Source: Trebonia sp963759545 (GTDB lineage Bacteria; Actinomycetota; Actinomycetes; Streptosporangiales; Streptosporangiaceae). From it: a stretch of DNA of 64,000 nt. A program made the translations under genes and the position numbers. The notes below the pieces were generated by a model, which was not told where the DNA came from, searched no databases, and was given only the letters and a program-made list of their open reading frames with translations. Below, one piece after another: positions 43,080 to 52,213 of this stretch (the first letter of the stretch is position 1; each line of letters opens with the position of its first letter). The stretch spans positions 1 through 64,000 of the forward strand of contig CAVXAB010000048.1 of assembly GCA_963759545.1 (NCBI GenBank), read 5' to 3'.

Positions 43080-43155
43080 GGCGGTCATGGTGTAGCGGTC
43101 TGCACGCCAGGTTGTGGCCCTGAAGGTGCCGGTTCGATCCCGGTTGATCGCCCCA
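43080..43155 (+). tRNA. tRNA-His(GTG), encoded G-1 and CCA
   Basis: G at 43080 fits position -1 opposite C73, the His identity pair. Acceptor GCGGTCA/TGATCGC. Loop TTGTGGC, anticodon GTG, normal U33. CCA follows at 43153-43155. Confidence 0.88.
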
Positions 43156-43156
43156 G

Positions 43157-43238
43157 GGGCGAGTTGGGCAATTAGTTAGCCCAGCGGCCTGTAAAGCCGT
43201 GTTCCTCGGAAGTGCAGGTTCAAATCCTGCCTCGCCCA
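43157..43238 (+). tRNA. tRNA-Tyr(GTA)
   Basis: Acceptor GGGCGAG/CTCGCCC, discriminator A. Stem CGGC/GCCG, loop CTGTAAA. Long variable arm TTCC-TCGGAA as expected for Tyr. T arm GCAGG-TTCAAAT-CCTGC. Confidence 0.92.
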
Positions 43239-43249
43239 CGTACTATGAC

Positions 43250-43319
43250 GCTTCCGGTAACGGAATTTACCGCTGTCTCTCCGAAAGACGGCTGCCTGGT
43301 TCGACTCCAGGCGGGAGCA
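43250..43319 (+). tRNA. tRNA-Arg(CCG)
   Basis: Acceptor GCTTCCG/CGGGAGC, discriminator A. Stem TGTCT/AGACG, loop CTCCGAA, anticodon CCG, normal U33. Short at 70 bases. Confidence 0.87.
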
Positions 43320-43323
43320 CGCT

Positions 43324-43394
43324 GTCGCGTATCTCACCGGAGTGGGAGGCAGTCCGCAAAACTGCCGCAGCCGGTTCAACCCCGGAACGCGACT
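43324..43394 (+). tRNA. tRNA-Cys(GCA) with C33
   Basis: Acceptor GTCGCGT/ACGCGAC, discriminator T (normal for Cys). Stem GCAGT/ACTGC, loop CCGCAAA, anticodon GCA, C33. Last member of the array. Confidence 0.88.
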
Positions 43395-43419
43395 CGACGG
43401 GCGGGGAAAGGTGCTCACG

Positions 43420-43968
43420 CTATGGACAGACTTCCGCGGCCTGCTCGATGAGCGCGGCGCGGTCGGCGAGTGGGCCCGCCGGGATGTCGACGAGCCGGAA
43501 GCCAAGGCCGCGGTAGGTCTCCTCATGGACTCGCTCGAAGGTGAGCGAGTCCGTGAAGCTAATCCGCCTGGCGGCGGTGGCCTGGACGAAGCCCTGGTTC
43601 CTGATGAAAAAGACAGTCTTCTCGTAAAAACCCTCGGACCGCACGCGGTTAACCTCGCGAGTGAGCAAATGCGACGGGGTCAAGCCCAGGTAGCGGCTCA
43701 GCGCCAGCGTGCAGACCGGTGACCGGTCGAAGAAGACGGTCCCGCCGTCCCTGTCGGCCAAGGCACGTTCGCGTCGCTGCCGCTGCAGGGCGACGATCTT
43801 GTCGATAAAGCCAGGCTCCGCCCACGGCTCATCGCGCCCGAGCGCGTTCTCGAGGGCGATCACATCCGTCGCCGCTTCCTCGACGACCAGGTAGCCGAGG
43901 GTCTCCAGCATGCGCAGGATGGCCGTCTTCCCTGACCCGGGCGCGCCGGTCAGGATGTAAGCGGGCAT
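43420..43968 (-). CDS. P-loop AAA_28-type NTPase/kinase-like protein
   Basis: A 182-residue protein from ATG 43968 (AGAGGAA upstream). N-terminal Walker A LTGAPGSGKTAILRML, a FFDRSP segment as in small-molecule and polynucleotide kinases, then a helical C-terminal half with RISFTDSLTFERVHEETYRGLGF. This pattern fits the AAA_28 group of P-loop proteins, whose members are mostly uncharacterised and include kinase-like folds. It is convergent with the tRNA array, 25 bases from its last tRNA. A link to RNA repair is possible but unsupported beyond position. It may simply be an unrelated neighbour. Confidence 0.75.
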   Translation of the reverse strand: MPAYILTGAPGSGKTAILRMLETLGYLVVEEAATDVIALENALGRDEPWAEPGFIDKIVALQRQRRERALADRDGGTVFFDRSPVCTLALSRYLGLTPSHLLTREVNRVRSEGFYEKTVFFIRNQGFVQATAARRISFTDSLTFERVHEETYRGLGFRLVDIPAGPLADRAALIEQAAEVCP

Positions 43969-44517
43969 GGCAGTTCCTCTCACGTAAAACCGCATGACAA
44001 CGGCAGCGGCAAGAGGAGAGAGCGCCTGATCAGGCAGAATCCAGCGGCGATGCGACATGGGCCGGAGCCGGCACACCGCGACGCGGTGCCAGCAGCATAG
44101 CGCGTACCGCTAACCGCGGCTCGGCTGGCGCGGTACTGCTAGCACGCCGAGACCCGGCTGACAGGTAAACCCGTCGGCCGGGCCTCGGCATGCCCCCGGT
44201 GTGCTAGCGGAACGCGGCGGCGAATATGTGCACGCGCGCGTTGTCCGAACGCCGCACCAAGACAACGGACGTGCGCGGTGCCACCAGTGGGTTCCATATC
44301 CGACTGACGCGGATCGCTAACCGGTTTCATCATGGCAGGCGTCCCGGATAATCGCCACACAGGTGAGCCCACATAAGAAACCACAGGAAGACCCACAGGT
44401 TCGCATCGATACCGCTCCACACTGGTTCTTGCCTGTATGTTGATACCGAACCGCCTGGAAGTTGCTAATCCGTACGTGGCGGGCCCAGGTGAGAGTCGGA
44501 TCCAATAGGAAGTCTCG
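43969..44517. other. intergenic region between divergent genes
   Basis: 549 bases. No gene is recognised. The part nearest the GMC gene (44290-44500) is AT-richer and contains three CACAGG words (about 44357-44398). A promoter is expected here, but no clear -35/-10 pair stands out. Confidence 0.4.
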
Positions 44518-47500
44518 ATGGAAATTCTATCTCGCCCAATCGACAAGATGCTAGACCACTATTCGGTAGTCGTGGTCGGCTCGGGGTATGGCGGGGCAAT
44601 CACCGCTTCCCGAGTCGCACGCGCGGGACAAAGCGTCTGCGTCTTGGAGCGAGGCAAGGAACTGCATCCGGGCGAGTACCCGAATTCCGGGCCTTCCGCA
44701 TTGCGTGAGATCCAGGTCCATACGCCCAAGGGGGACCACGGGTCCGCGGCGGGAATGTTCGACTTCCACGTGGGCCGCGACATTACCGTCGTGTCGGGCT
44801 GCGGGCTTGGCGGGACCTCGCTGATCAACGGCAACGTGGCCCTCGAGCCGGGCGATTCGATCTTCTCGGACGACCGCTGGCCGCGGCCGCTGCGGAATCA
44901 CCCCGAGGTTCTCAAGCCGTTTATGCAAGCGGCCAGGGACATGCTCGGGTCCAATCCGTACCCGCTGACCTGGCCGGACCTGCCCAAGCTGCAGACCCTC
45001 GCGCGGGCGGCGGAGAGCCTGGGCCGTGAGGTAAGCCGTCCCGATATCAATGTGACGTTCGTGGACGGCCCCAACGCCGTCGGGGTGCGGCAGAACGCGT
45101 GCGCGCTTTGCGGTGACTGTTGTTCCGGCTGTAACTACGGCGCGAAGAACACGGTCCTCATGAACTATCTCCCCGACGCACACTGGCACGGCGCGCACGT
45201 CTTCACCGAGGTGGCCGTGCGCTCGGTTGAGCGGTGGCAGGGCAAGTGGCGGGTCGCCTATGACGTGCTCGGCGCAGGACGCCCGAGTCCCGCCGGCGCT
45301 TCCCCGCGGTACGTGCTCGCTGACGTCGTCGTGCTCGCCGCGGGAACGCTCGGGTCCACGGAGATCCTGCTCCGCTCCCATGACCTGGGACTGCCGGTAT
45401 CAGACCGGCTGGGGCACGGGTTCTCAGGAAATGGCGACGTGCTCGCGTTCGCGTACGACACCGACGCGCCCGTGCACGACGTCGGCCTAGGCGACCGCAT
45501 TCCTCGTGCCGATACGCTGGTCGGTCCCGCGATCGCCGGGCTGATCGACCTGCGTGACCAGGACGGGGACAAGGCAGGCACGCTGATCATCGAGGAAGGC
45601 TCGATCCCTGGCGCGCTCGCCGCGGTGCTGCCTATCGCGATGGACGCGGCATCCCATGAGAAGCTCGATGAGCAGACGGCATCGGTGGCCAGGCGCCTGC
45701 GCGAGCTTGCCGAGATCCCGCTTGGCTCGTATCACGGCCCCGTCGACCGCACCCTGACGTACTTGGTGATGAGCACGGACGACTGCGGCGGCCGGATCGT
45801 TCTCGAGAACGACAGAATCCAGGTCGTCTGGCCCGAGGTTGCCGGGCAGCCGGTATTCGCGCGTAACAACCGGACCCTGGCCACGGCCACCAAGGCGCTG
45901 TACGGAACGGAGATCGCTGACCCGCTCTGGGCCTGCACAAGCGACCGGTCGCTGGTCACCGTGCATCCCCTCGGCGGGTGCGTGATGGCGGATGACCCGG
46001 CGCAGGGCGTGGTGGACGACCAGGGCCGGGTGTTCGACCCAGTCGGCGGAGGGGTGCATGACGGGCTCTACGTCTGTGACGGCTCGGTCATCCCGGTGGC
46101 GCTGGATGTCAATCCGCTGCTCACCATCTCGGCCATCGCCGAGCGGACGGCCGCGAAAATGATTGAGGAACGGGGGTGGGAGGCGGCGCAGTCGGCGGGC
46201 CACGCGGCTGCGCCGCCTCAGGTGGAGGCCGCCCCGAGGGCCAGCCTCGAGTTCAGCGAGCACCTGACCGGCTTTGTCTCGATGAGCGTGCACTCCGGTT
46301 ACGCCGAAGGTTATGAAGACGGCCGCGAGGACGACGCCCGCGTGGATCTGTACCTCACGATCCAGTACGACGACGTCCAGGCGATGCTGGACGACCCGAA
46401 ACGAGAGGCCAGGATCACCGGGACGGTGCTCGCGCCTGAGCTCTCGACGCGCCCGCTGACCGTCACGGAAGGCAGCAGCTTCACGCTCCTTGATCCTGAC
46501 TTGTCGCAGGTGGAGACCTGGCGCATGCGCTACAGGATGCACCTGCTGTCGGAGGAGGGGCGACGCTACCTCTTCGATGGCCACAAGGAGATCCGCGCCC
46601 GGGGGGCCGGCCATGCCTGGTCCGAGATGACGACGCTCTACACAATGATCCGCGAAGCCGACGGACCGGAGCCGGACGCATCGGAACCGGGCACGGGAAT
46701 CCTGCACCTGAAGCCGGCCGACTTCACCCGGCTGGTCCACAGCATCAAGGTCGTGGATGTCCCGCGCCGGGAGCAGCGCAAGTACCGCATGGCGTTCCTT
46801 GAGCTCTTCGCCCACGAGATGGTGCATATCTACGGCGGCCTGCTCGACGAGCCCGGTGCCTTCCCGAGCGCGCCAAGAAAGGCGCCAGCGGTGCGGGAGC
46901 CGAAGGCGCCGGACGGAATCTGGTGGTGCGACAGCCTCCGCCGGTGGCACGCCGACGACAGGCTCGGCGACGACGCGTTCTTGCGCCTGACGCGGTACCG
47001 GGCCGGCGACAAGGGCCCCGTCATGCTGGCCACGGGGTTCGGCATGTCGTCCCACTCGTTCCTCGCGCCGACCATCGAGCAGAACCTCACGGAGTTCCTG
47101 GCGGACTGCGGCTACGACGTCTGGCTGTTCGATTACCGGGCGGGGATCGACCTGCCGTCGGCGGGAACCGAGTTCACCATCGACGACATCGCGCGCGACG
47201 ACTGGCCGACCGCGGTCAGGAAGGTCTTGGAAGAAACCGGCCGGGACGACCTGCAGGCGTTCGGCCACTGCGTGGGCTCGGTCTCGCTGCAGATGGCGAT
47301 TCTCGCCGGGCTGCAGGGGATCCGCACCGCGGTCTGCGCGCAGTTCCCCCTCCACCCGGCCAGTTCGGTGTTCAACATGCTGAAGTCCCAGATCCACACC
47401 GCGGATGTGCTCGGCACCCTGGGAGTCGATCACGTGTCGCCCGACACCCGTCCGTCGCTGCGGGACGAGACGCTGGACATCGCGCTCCGGGCCCTCCCTA

Positions 47501-47943
47501 TGCCCGCGGAGGAACGGTGCAATCAGGCGGTATGCCGGTGGATCAACGCGATCTACGGGTGCACCCACCGGCACGCGCAGCTAAACGAGGCGACCCACCG
47601 CGCCATCAACGACATGTTCGGGTTCGGGAACATCGAGACCATGGAGCACCTGTCGCTCATGCTGCGCAAGGGCCATGCCGTCACCCACAACGGCGGGATG
47701 GACTACTTCGATCACCCGGAGCGCATGGCCGGCACCAGGCTCTTGCTCCTGCAGGGCATGCAGAACTACATCTTCCATCCGGTCGGCTCGTTCAGGACCT
47801 GGCGCTGGCTTCGCTCGCAGAACCCGCAGGGCGACTACCAGCGGAAGGAGCTGCCCGGATATGCCCATCTCGACGCCATTGTTGGCAGCAGGGCGGCAAT
47901 AGACGTATACCCCTTCATCGCTCAGTTCCTCGACCAGCCGTAG
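44518..47943 (+). CDS. GMC oxidoreductase fused to an alpha/beta hydrolase (cholesterol-oxidase-like)
   Basis: A 1141-residue intact fusion. Residues about 15-545 are a GMC flavoenzyme: FAD loop VVVGSGYGG (18-26), a second loop SGCGLGGTSLINGN, a CxxCxxCCSGC cluster (CALCGDCCSGC) near residue 200, HPLGGCVM near 483 and the C-terminal DVNPLLTISAIAERTA. A central domain (about 570-770) is unassigned. Residues about 835-1141 form an alpha/beta hydrolase (VMLATGFGMSSHSF, DVWLFDYRAG, nucleophile elbow GHCVG). The elbow has Cys918 where Ser is usual. Related fusions are known in bacteria, but substrates are not established. A sterol- or lipid-alcohol oxidation followed by ester or thioester chemistry is plausible. 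Confidence 0.87.
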   Translation: MEILSRPIDKMLDHYSVVVVGSGYGGAITASRVARAGQSVCVLERGKELHPGEYPNSGPSALREIQVHTPKGDHGSAAGMFDFHVGRDITVVSGCGLGGTSLINGNVALEPGDSIFSDDRWPRPLRNHPEVLKPFMQAARDMLGSNPYPLTWPDLPKLQTLARAAESLGREVSRPDINVTFVDGPNAVGVRQNACALCGDCCSGCNYGAKNTVLMNYLPDAHWHGAHVFTEVAVRSVERWQGKWRVAYDVLGAGRPSPAGASPRYVLADVVVLAAGTLGSTEILLRSHDLGLPVSDRLGHGFSGNGDVLAFAYDTDAPVHDVGLGDRIPRADTLVGPAIAGLIDLRDQDGDKAGTLIIEEGSIPGALAAVLPIAMDAASHEKLDEQTASVARRLRELAEIPLGSYHGPVDRTLTYLVMSTDDCGGRIVLENDRIQVVWPEVAGQPVFARNNRTLATATKALYGTEIADPLWACTSDRSLVTVHPLGGCVMADDPAQGVVDDQGRVFDPVGGGVHDGLYVCDGSVIPVALDVNPLLTISAIAERTAAKMIEERGWEAAQSAGHAAAPPQVEAAPRASLEFSEHLTGFVSMSVHSGYAEGYEDGREDDARVDLYLTIQYDDVQAMLDDPKREARITGTVLAPELSTRPLTVTEGSSFTLLDPDLSQVETWRMRYRMHLLSEEGRRYLFDGHKEIRARGAGHAWSEMTTLYTMIREADGPEPDASEPGTGILHLKPADFTRLVHSIKVVDVPRREQRKYRMAFLELFAHEMVHIYGGLLDEPGAFPSAPRKAPAVREPKAPDGIWWCDSLRRWHADDRLGDDAFLRLTRYRAGDKGPVMLATGFGMSSHSFLAPTIEQNLTEFLADCGYDVWLFDYRAGIDLPSAGTEFTIDDIARDDWPTAVRKVLEETGRDDLQAFGHCVGSVSLQMAILAGLQGIRTAVCAQFPLHPASSVFNMLKSQIHTADVLGTLGVDHVSPDTRPSLRDETLDIALRALPMPAEERCNQAVCRWINAIYGCTHRHAQLNEATHRAINDMFGFGNIETMEHLSLMLRKGHAVTHNGGMDYFDHPERMAGTRLLLLQGMQNYIFHPVGSFRTWRWLRSQNPQGDYQRKELPGYAHLDAIVGSRAAIDVYPFIAQFLDQP

Positions 47944-47968
47944 CGCGGCCAACGAGCGCGGCACCGCG

Positions 47969-50900
47969 TCAGCTCCGCTGGCGGAGCCTGTCGCTGATCG
48001 CCGCCAGCCCGAGTTCCTCGGCCGTGCGCGTCGCGGCTGCCGTGAGCCCGCGTGCCCGTTCGATGTCGGCCGCCTCCCCGCGCATGGACAGCACACGGCC
48101 GTAGGCCTCCTGGGTGAGGGCCGTCAATGGCCGCGACCCCATGTCCTGGTGCCGCCTAAGCGCGGCCTCCAGGTGCGATGCGGCGTCGGTGAAGCGGCCT
48201 GCTACCCCCGCGAGAACACCGAGCCAGTGGTCCGCGGCGCCGAGGTAGGTAGCCACCCCCAGCGTGCAGTTGTGCCCGGCATAGGGAGCGGCGAGATCGT
48301 ACAGGACCTCGGCCCACCGCCGGTCTCCCACCAGGTCGACAGCCCCGGAGAAACCCACGATCACGGCCCACCACTGGTAGTTCTTGTCCGCCGTGGCCGC
48401 CGCGTCGGGTGTTATCCGGTTGAGCAGATCGGCCGCCTGGTCCAGGGCTCCGGTCTGGGCCAGGCACCACGCCGTGGCGGCTGGCCACGCGATGTTCGCG
48501 GGCTCGTACGCCGACAGCTCCTGCAACGTCGGTAGGTAACTCGATGAGCGTCCCCGCAGCACCCACCACGGGTATGTCTGCGCCACGGGAATGATCTGAG
48601 CCTGCGAATGACCGATTCGCGCCAGGCGGCGGCCGAGCTCGTCGGCCAGCTCCTTGGCGTCGGTGAACCTTCCCTCCAGGTTGGCGACCGTGACGTCCCA
48701 CATCGCGGCCAGTCGCATGAACTCCGGGTGCCCTACCTCCTCCGCCAGCTCCTTCATGGCGAGTGCCGTCCGCACGGCGGCGGCATGCTCGCCTTTCTCG
48801 AACTGCGCGGACACCCGGATCCGCAGCCCTTCAAGCCGCAACTCAGGGTCACCGAGCTCGGTACCGATGCCGAGGATCTCGCTCGCTACAGAAAGGGCGT
48901 CGTCCACGTCGTCTGGCCCGTCGAGCGCCCAGCCCCGGTGCATCAAGACGGTGGCGAGCGTCCGCTGGTCTCCGGTGCCACGCGCCATGGCCAGCGACCG
49001 GTCGCTGAGCTCAAGGCGCTCGTCGGTAAGGACGCTCATTGTGCAGCCAGTGCGCCAGGCGGGCCAGGACGGTGGCCCTAGCGCCGCTATCCTCCTCGCC
49101 CAGCTGCTTGAGCGCCTCCTCAAGGAGCGCTTCCGCTCGCTGGTCGGGAGTGACCGTCGCCGGGAGGATGCCGCCGTACCCGAGCGCCGCCCGCACGAAC
49201 AGTTCCCCGTTGCCCAGGCGGCGAGCGGCGTCCGCCGCCTCGGCGAACCGCTCGTCCCTGGACGCGTACTCCCCGGCCCGGTCATGCGCGCCGGCGAGCT
49301 CAAGTAGCAGCTCGCACCGCAGCGCCTGATCGTGCGGCCCGAAGCGATCGAGCAGTTGCAGTGCTCGGCGCAGGTGACGCACCGCTACCTCGGCCGCCAC
49401 CTCTGCCAGCGCGCGCTCGCCGGCTAGGCGCTCGTAGCGCACCGCCTTTTCCGCGGAGCCGGTGCTGGCGGCCGCGCCGAAGTGGTGCGCGAGCTCGGCC
49501 GGCGAGACACCGAACCGGGACTCCAGCGTCTCACCGATCCGCTGGTGCAGCCGGGCCTTGCGGCCCCGGCTCAGCCGGGCGGCGGTCACCCGTCTCGACA
49601 GCGGGTGGGAGAACCGCCAGCAATCCGGCTCATCGTCGATCTCCACGATCAGGCCGGCCCTGGCCGCCTCGTCAAGCAGATCAACCGTCGCGGCCTCGTC
49701 CCCCGAGGCGGCGGACGCCACCAGGGCGGCGTCGAACCGCTCACCGATCATCGATGCGATCTCGAGGACCTCGGCGCACTCGTCCGACACCCGTCGCAAC
49801 CGCCAGCGCACCATGTCGCGTACGGATTCCGGGATTTCCGCCGGCGTCTCACCGAGCCGGGCGCCTTCGGTGTCGAACGCGCCAAGGTCCGATAGGTGCC
49901 TGGCCATCTCAAGGAGGAAGAACGGGTTGCCCGCGGTGTCCCGCTCAAGTTCCCCGGCGATCGTCGACTCGCGTTCGCCGAACTCCCGGCCAACCGCGGC
50001 CGCCAGCAGCGCGGTGACAGCATCGCGCTCAAGGCCGCGGAGCGTGAGGCGCCGGCAATCGACGTCGCGCGCCAGGGAGTGCAAGACAGCCGACAGGTCG
50101 CTGCGCTCGTGTTCGATGTCGCGGTACATCGCCACCGCGAGCAGCGGCGTGGAACGCCTGGCCCGCATCAGGTGCGCGAGCAGCAGGACAGAGGGCAGGT
50201 CCGCCCATTGCAGGTCGTCGAGCACCAGCAGCACGGGATGCCTGGCCCCCATCCGGGCGATCCACGTGTCAATCGACTCGAACAGCCGGAACCGCTCGGC
50301 CTCGGCCGCCACCAGCGGCTCGGCCGTAGCGGCGCCGATCCGCTGCGCTGGCTCCGGGCACAGCCGGGCGATTTCCCCGGCCAGGTCACCCAGGTCATGG
50401 CGCAGCAGTGCCTCGGGGCAGGCCCGCGCGTAATCGGCCAGTGCCTCACGGAACGCCTGATACGGGGCAAGGACGTGCTCGTCCCAGCGCCCGTAAAGCA
50501 CCAGGCCCTTGTCGGCATGCACGAGCCGCGCCAACTCGCCGGTGAGCGCCGTCTTCCCGATTCCCGGCTCCCCGCCGACGAGCGCCAGGACACGGTGGCC
50601 GGCGGTCGCGCGGGACCACGCCTCCGCCAAGACGCCGAGCTCCCGCTGACGGCCCACGAAGTTCCCGGTGACCGCGGAGTCCAGCCACCCCAGGTTCGAG
50701 GCGCCCGAGTCGTCATGGCTTGCGTCCGCCTCTGCCTGGGCCACACCCGGTGCGGCAGGGGAGGCCTCTGCCGCTGCCTCGGCCCACGCCGCCCGCCCGG
50801 TCGCGGCTGGTTTCCCGCGGGCCGCCGCAAGGAACTGCTCCCGCTCGTTCCCGGTCAGGCCCATGGCAGTGGCCAGCAGCTCGGCGGTGTCCTTGCGGGC

Positions 50901-51044
50901 AGTGCGGTTGATGCCGCGTTCCAGGTCACTGACCGTCCGCGGGCTCACTTCCGCGGCCTTGGCCAGCTCATCCTGGGTCATTCCCGCGCTGGACCGCAGC
51001 CGCTGTAGCAATTCCGCGAACCCAGCCGCGGGCTGCTTCGCCAT
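47969..51044 (-). CDS. XRE-HTH / AAA ATPase / TPR-like regulator, one frame break
   Basis: Large STAND-type regulator. XRE helix-turn-helix at residues about 8-65 (LRSSAGMTQDELAKAAEVSPRTVSDLERG), an acidic linker, then an AAA_16 NTPase domain with Walker A GGEPGIGKTAL near 158 and Walker B LLVLDDLQWAD. The C-terminal half (about 530-1020) is repeat-like and helical (ALAEVAAEVAVRHLRRALQLLDRF and similar). The frame breaks near 49040 (LARLAHWLHN to VLTDERLELSDRSL). It ends at 47969, 25 bases from the convergent GMC-hydrolase gene, so it may regulate it. The usual C-terminal LuxR domain of LAL proteins is absent; DNA binding is by the XRE domain. Confidence 0.83.
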
Positions 51045-51281
51045 GGTCGGTATCCCTTCACAGGCCTTTCTGCTTCAGCACCCCTCTGCAGGCCGCCTTG
51101 GATCACGTCGCACAGACACCGGGGGGCGATGCGGCGGGACCCGGACTAAGGGTATCGATGCGAGCCAGCCTGGGCCATCGCCTCCTGAGAACGGTTGCAC
51201 TGATGCCGCGGGCCGTTCACCGTTTCTCCCGGCCAGCCAGCCACCGGACGCCGCGCGTCTATCCCTGAAGAAAGCCCGAGA
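51045..51281. other. intergenic region upstream of the XRE-AAA regulator gene
   Basis: 237 bases holding the promoter side of the regulator (minus strand). No gene is recognised. No canonical promoter or strong hairpin is evident. Confidence 0.35.
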
Positions 51282-52109
51282 TTAGCTTGACAGCCTGGTG
51301 TCGCGGGCGAGCCCTTCCCAGGTGACGATGTCCGCGCGAGTGCCGTCCAGGTGGGTAAGGATCGCGTCGACGGCGTCGTCCCCCAGCGGCAGCCGCAGCG
51401 GGGTGTTGGGCGCGCCGAGGGCGGTGAGTACGGCGGCCGCGGCCTTGGCGGGGTCTCCTGGCTGGGAGCCGGCGCTGGTTTCGATCATGTGGCGCGTCTT
51501 GCCGACGGTGCCGGCGTAGTCACTCATAGGCGTGCTGGCGCTGATGTTGCCGAACAACTCGGTACGGAACGCGCCGGGCTCGACGATCAGCACCTTGATG
51601 CCGAGCGGGCGGACCTCGTCGGCGAGTGCCTCCGACATGCCCTCAAGGGCGAACTTGGTGGCGCTGTAGGCGGCGAACCCGGCGAAGGACAGCTGCCCGC
51701 CCATGCTGCTCATCTGGACGATCGCCCCGGCCCTGCGCGATCGCATGTGCGGCAGTACCGCGCGGGTCAGCGCGGCGGGGCCGAACAGGTGGACCTCGAA
51801 CAGGTCGCGCAGTTCGGCGTCGGTCGTCTCCTCCGCGGCGCCGACATGGCTGCGCCCGGCGTTGTTCACCAGGACATCGATCCTGCCGTGCCTGGCGATG
51901 ACGTCCAGGACCGTCGCGTCGATGGCGGCGGGGTCGGTCACGTCGAGCGGCAGCGCGTCTACCTGGCCGGGGTGGGCGCCCGCCAGGTCATCGACTGCGG
52001 CGACCTTGCGGGCGGTCGCGACGACCACGTCACCGGCGGCGACCGCCGCCTCAGTGATCGCCCGGCCGAAGCCGCTGTTCGCCCCGGTGATCAGCCAAAC
52101 CCTAGTCAT
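51282..52109 (-). CDS. short-chain dehydrogenase/reductase
   Basis: A 275-residue classical SDR from ATG 52109 (GGGAGGA upstream). TGANSGFG cofactor loop at residues 8-15, NNAGRS, catalytic Ser in QMSSMGG and the YSATK pair, followed by a C-terminal extension typical of oxidoreductases that act on small carbonyls. It is divergent from a LysR gene with a symmetrical operator between them, so it is probably LysR-controlled. Confidence 0.9.
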   Translation of the reverse strand: MTRVWLITGANSGFGRAITEAAVAAGDVVVATARKVAAVDDLAGAHPGQVDALPLDVTDPAAIDATVLDVIARHGRIDVLVNNAGRSHVGAAEETTDAELRDLFEVHLFGPAALTRAVLPHMRSRRAGAIVQMSSMGGQLSFAGFAAYSATKFALEGMSEALADEVRPLGIKVLIVEPGAFRTELFGNISASTPMSDYAGTVGKTRHMIETSAGSQPGDPAKAAAAVLTALGAPNTPLRLPLGDDAVDAILTHLDGTRADIVTWEGLARDTRLSS

Positions 52110-52198
52110 CGGTCCTCCCTTGGCCTGGCCGCTGTGACCGGGCCGCGATGCACTTAACTCTGGGCCCCAGCCAAGTGGCGTGTCCAAGGCATGCCGTG

Positions 52199-52213
52199 AT
52201 AACTGATGGTTAT
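52199..52213. promoter_or_regulatory. candidate LysR operator ATAAC-N5-GTTAT
   Basis: Dyad ATAAC-TGATG-GTTAT fitting the T-N11-A LysR box, in the 96-102 bases between the divergent SDR and LysR starts. It overlaps both candidate LysR ATGs (52206 and 52212), suggesting tight autorepression. Confidence 0.6.

Noticed and set aside
43420..43968. tRNA-repair kinase of T4 Pnkp type
   Set aside because: Only a P-loop and a DRSP segment are shared. Phosphatase and ligase domains are absent, so the assignment is not supported.
45487..47574. 695-residue open frame antisense to the GMC-hydrolase
   Set aside because: It is the mirror of a clearly conserved gene. GC-rich third positions make such antisense frames common, and it has no domain or ribosome-binding site.
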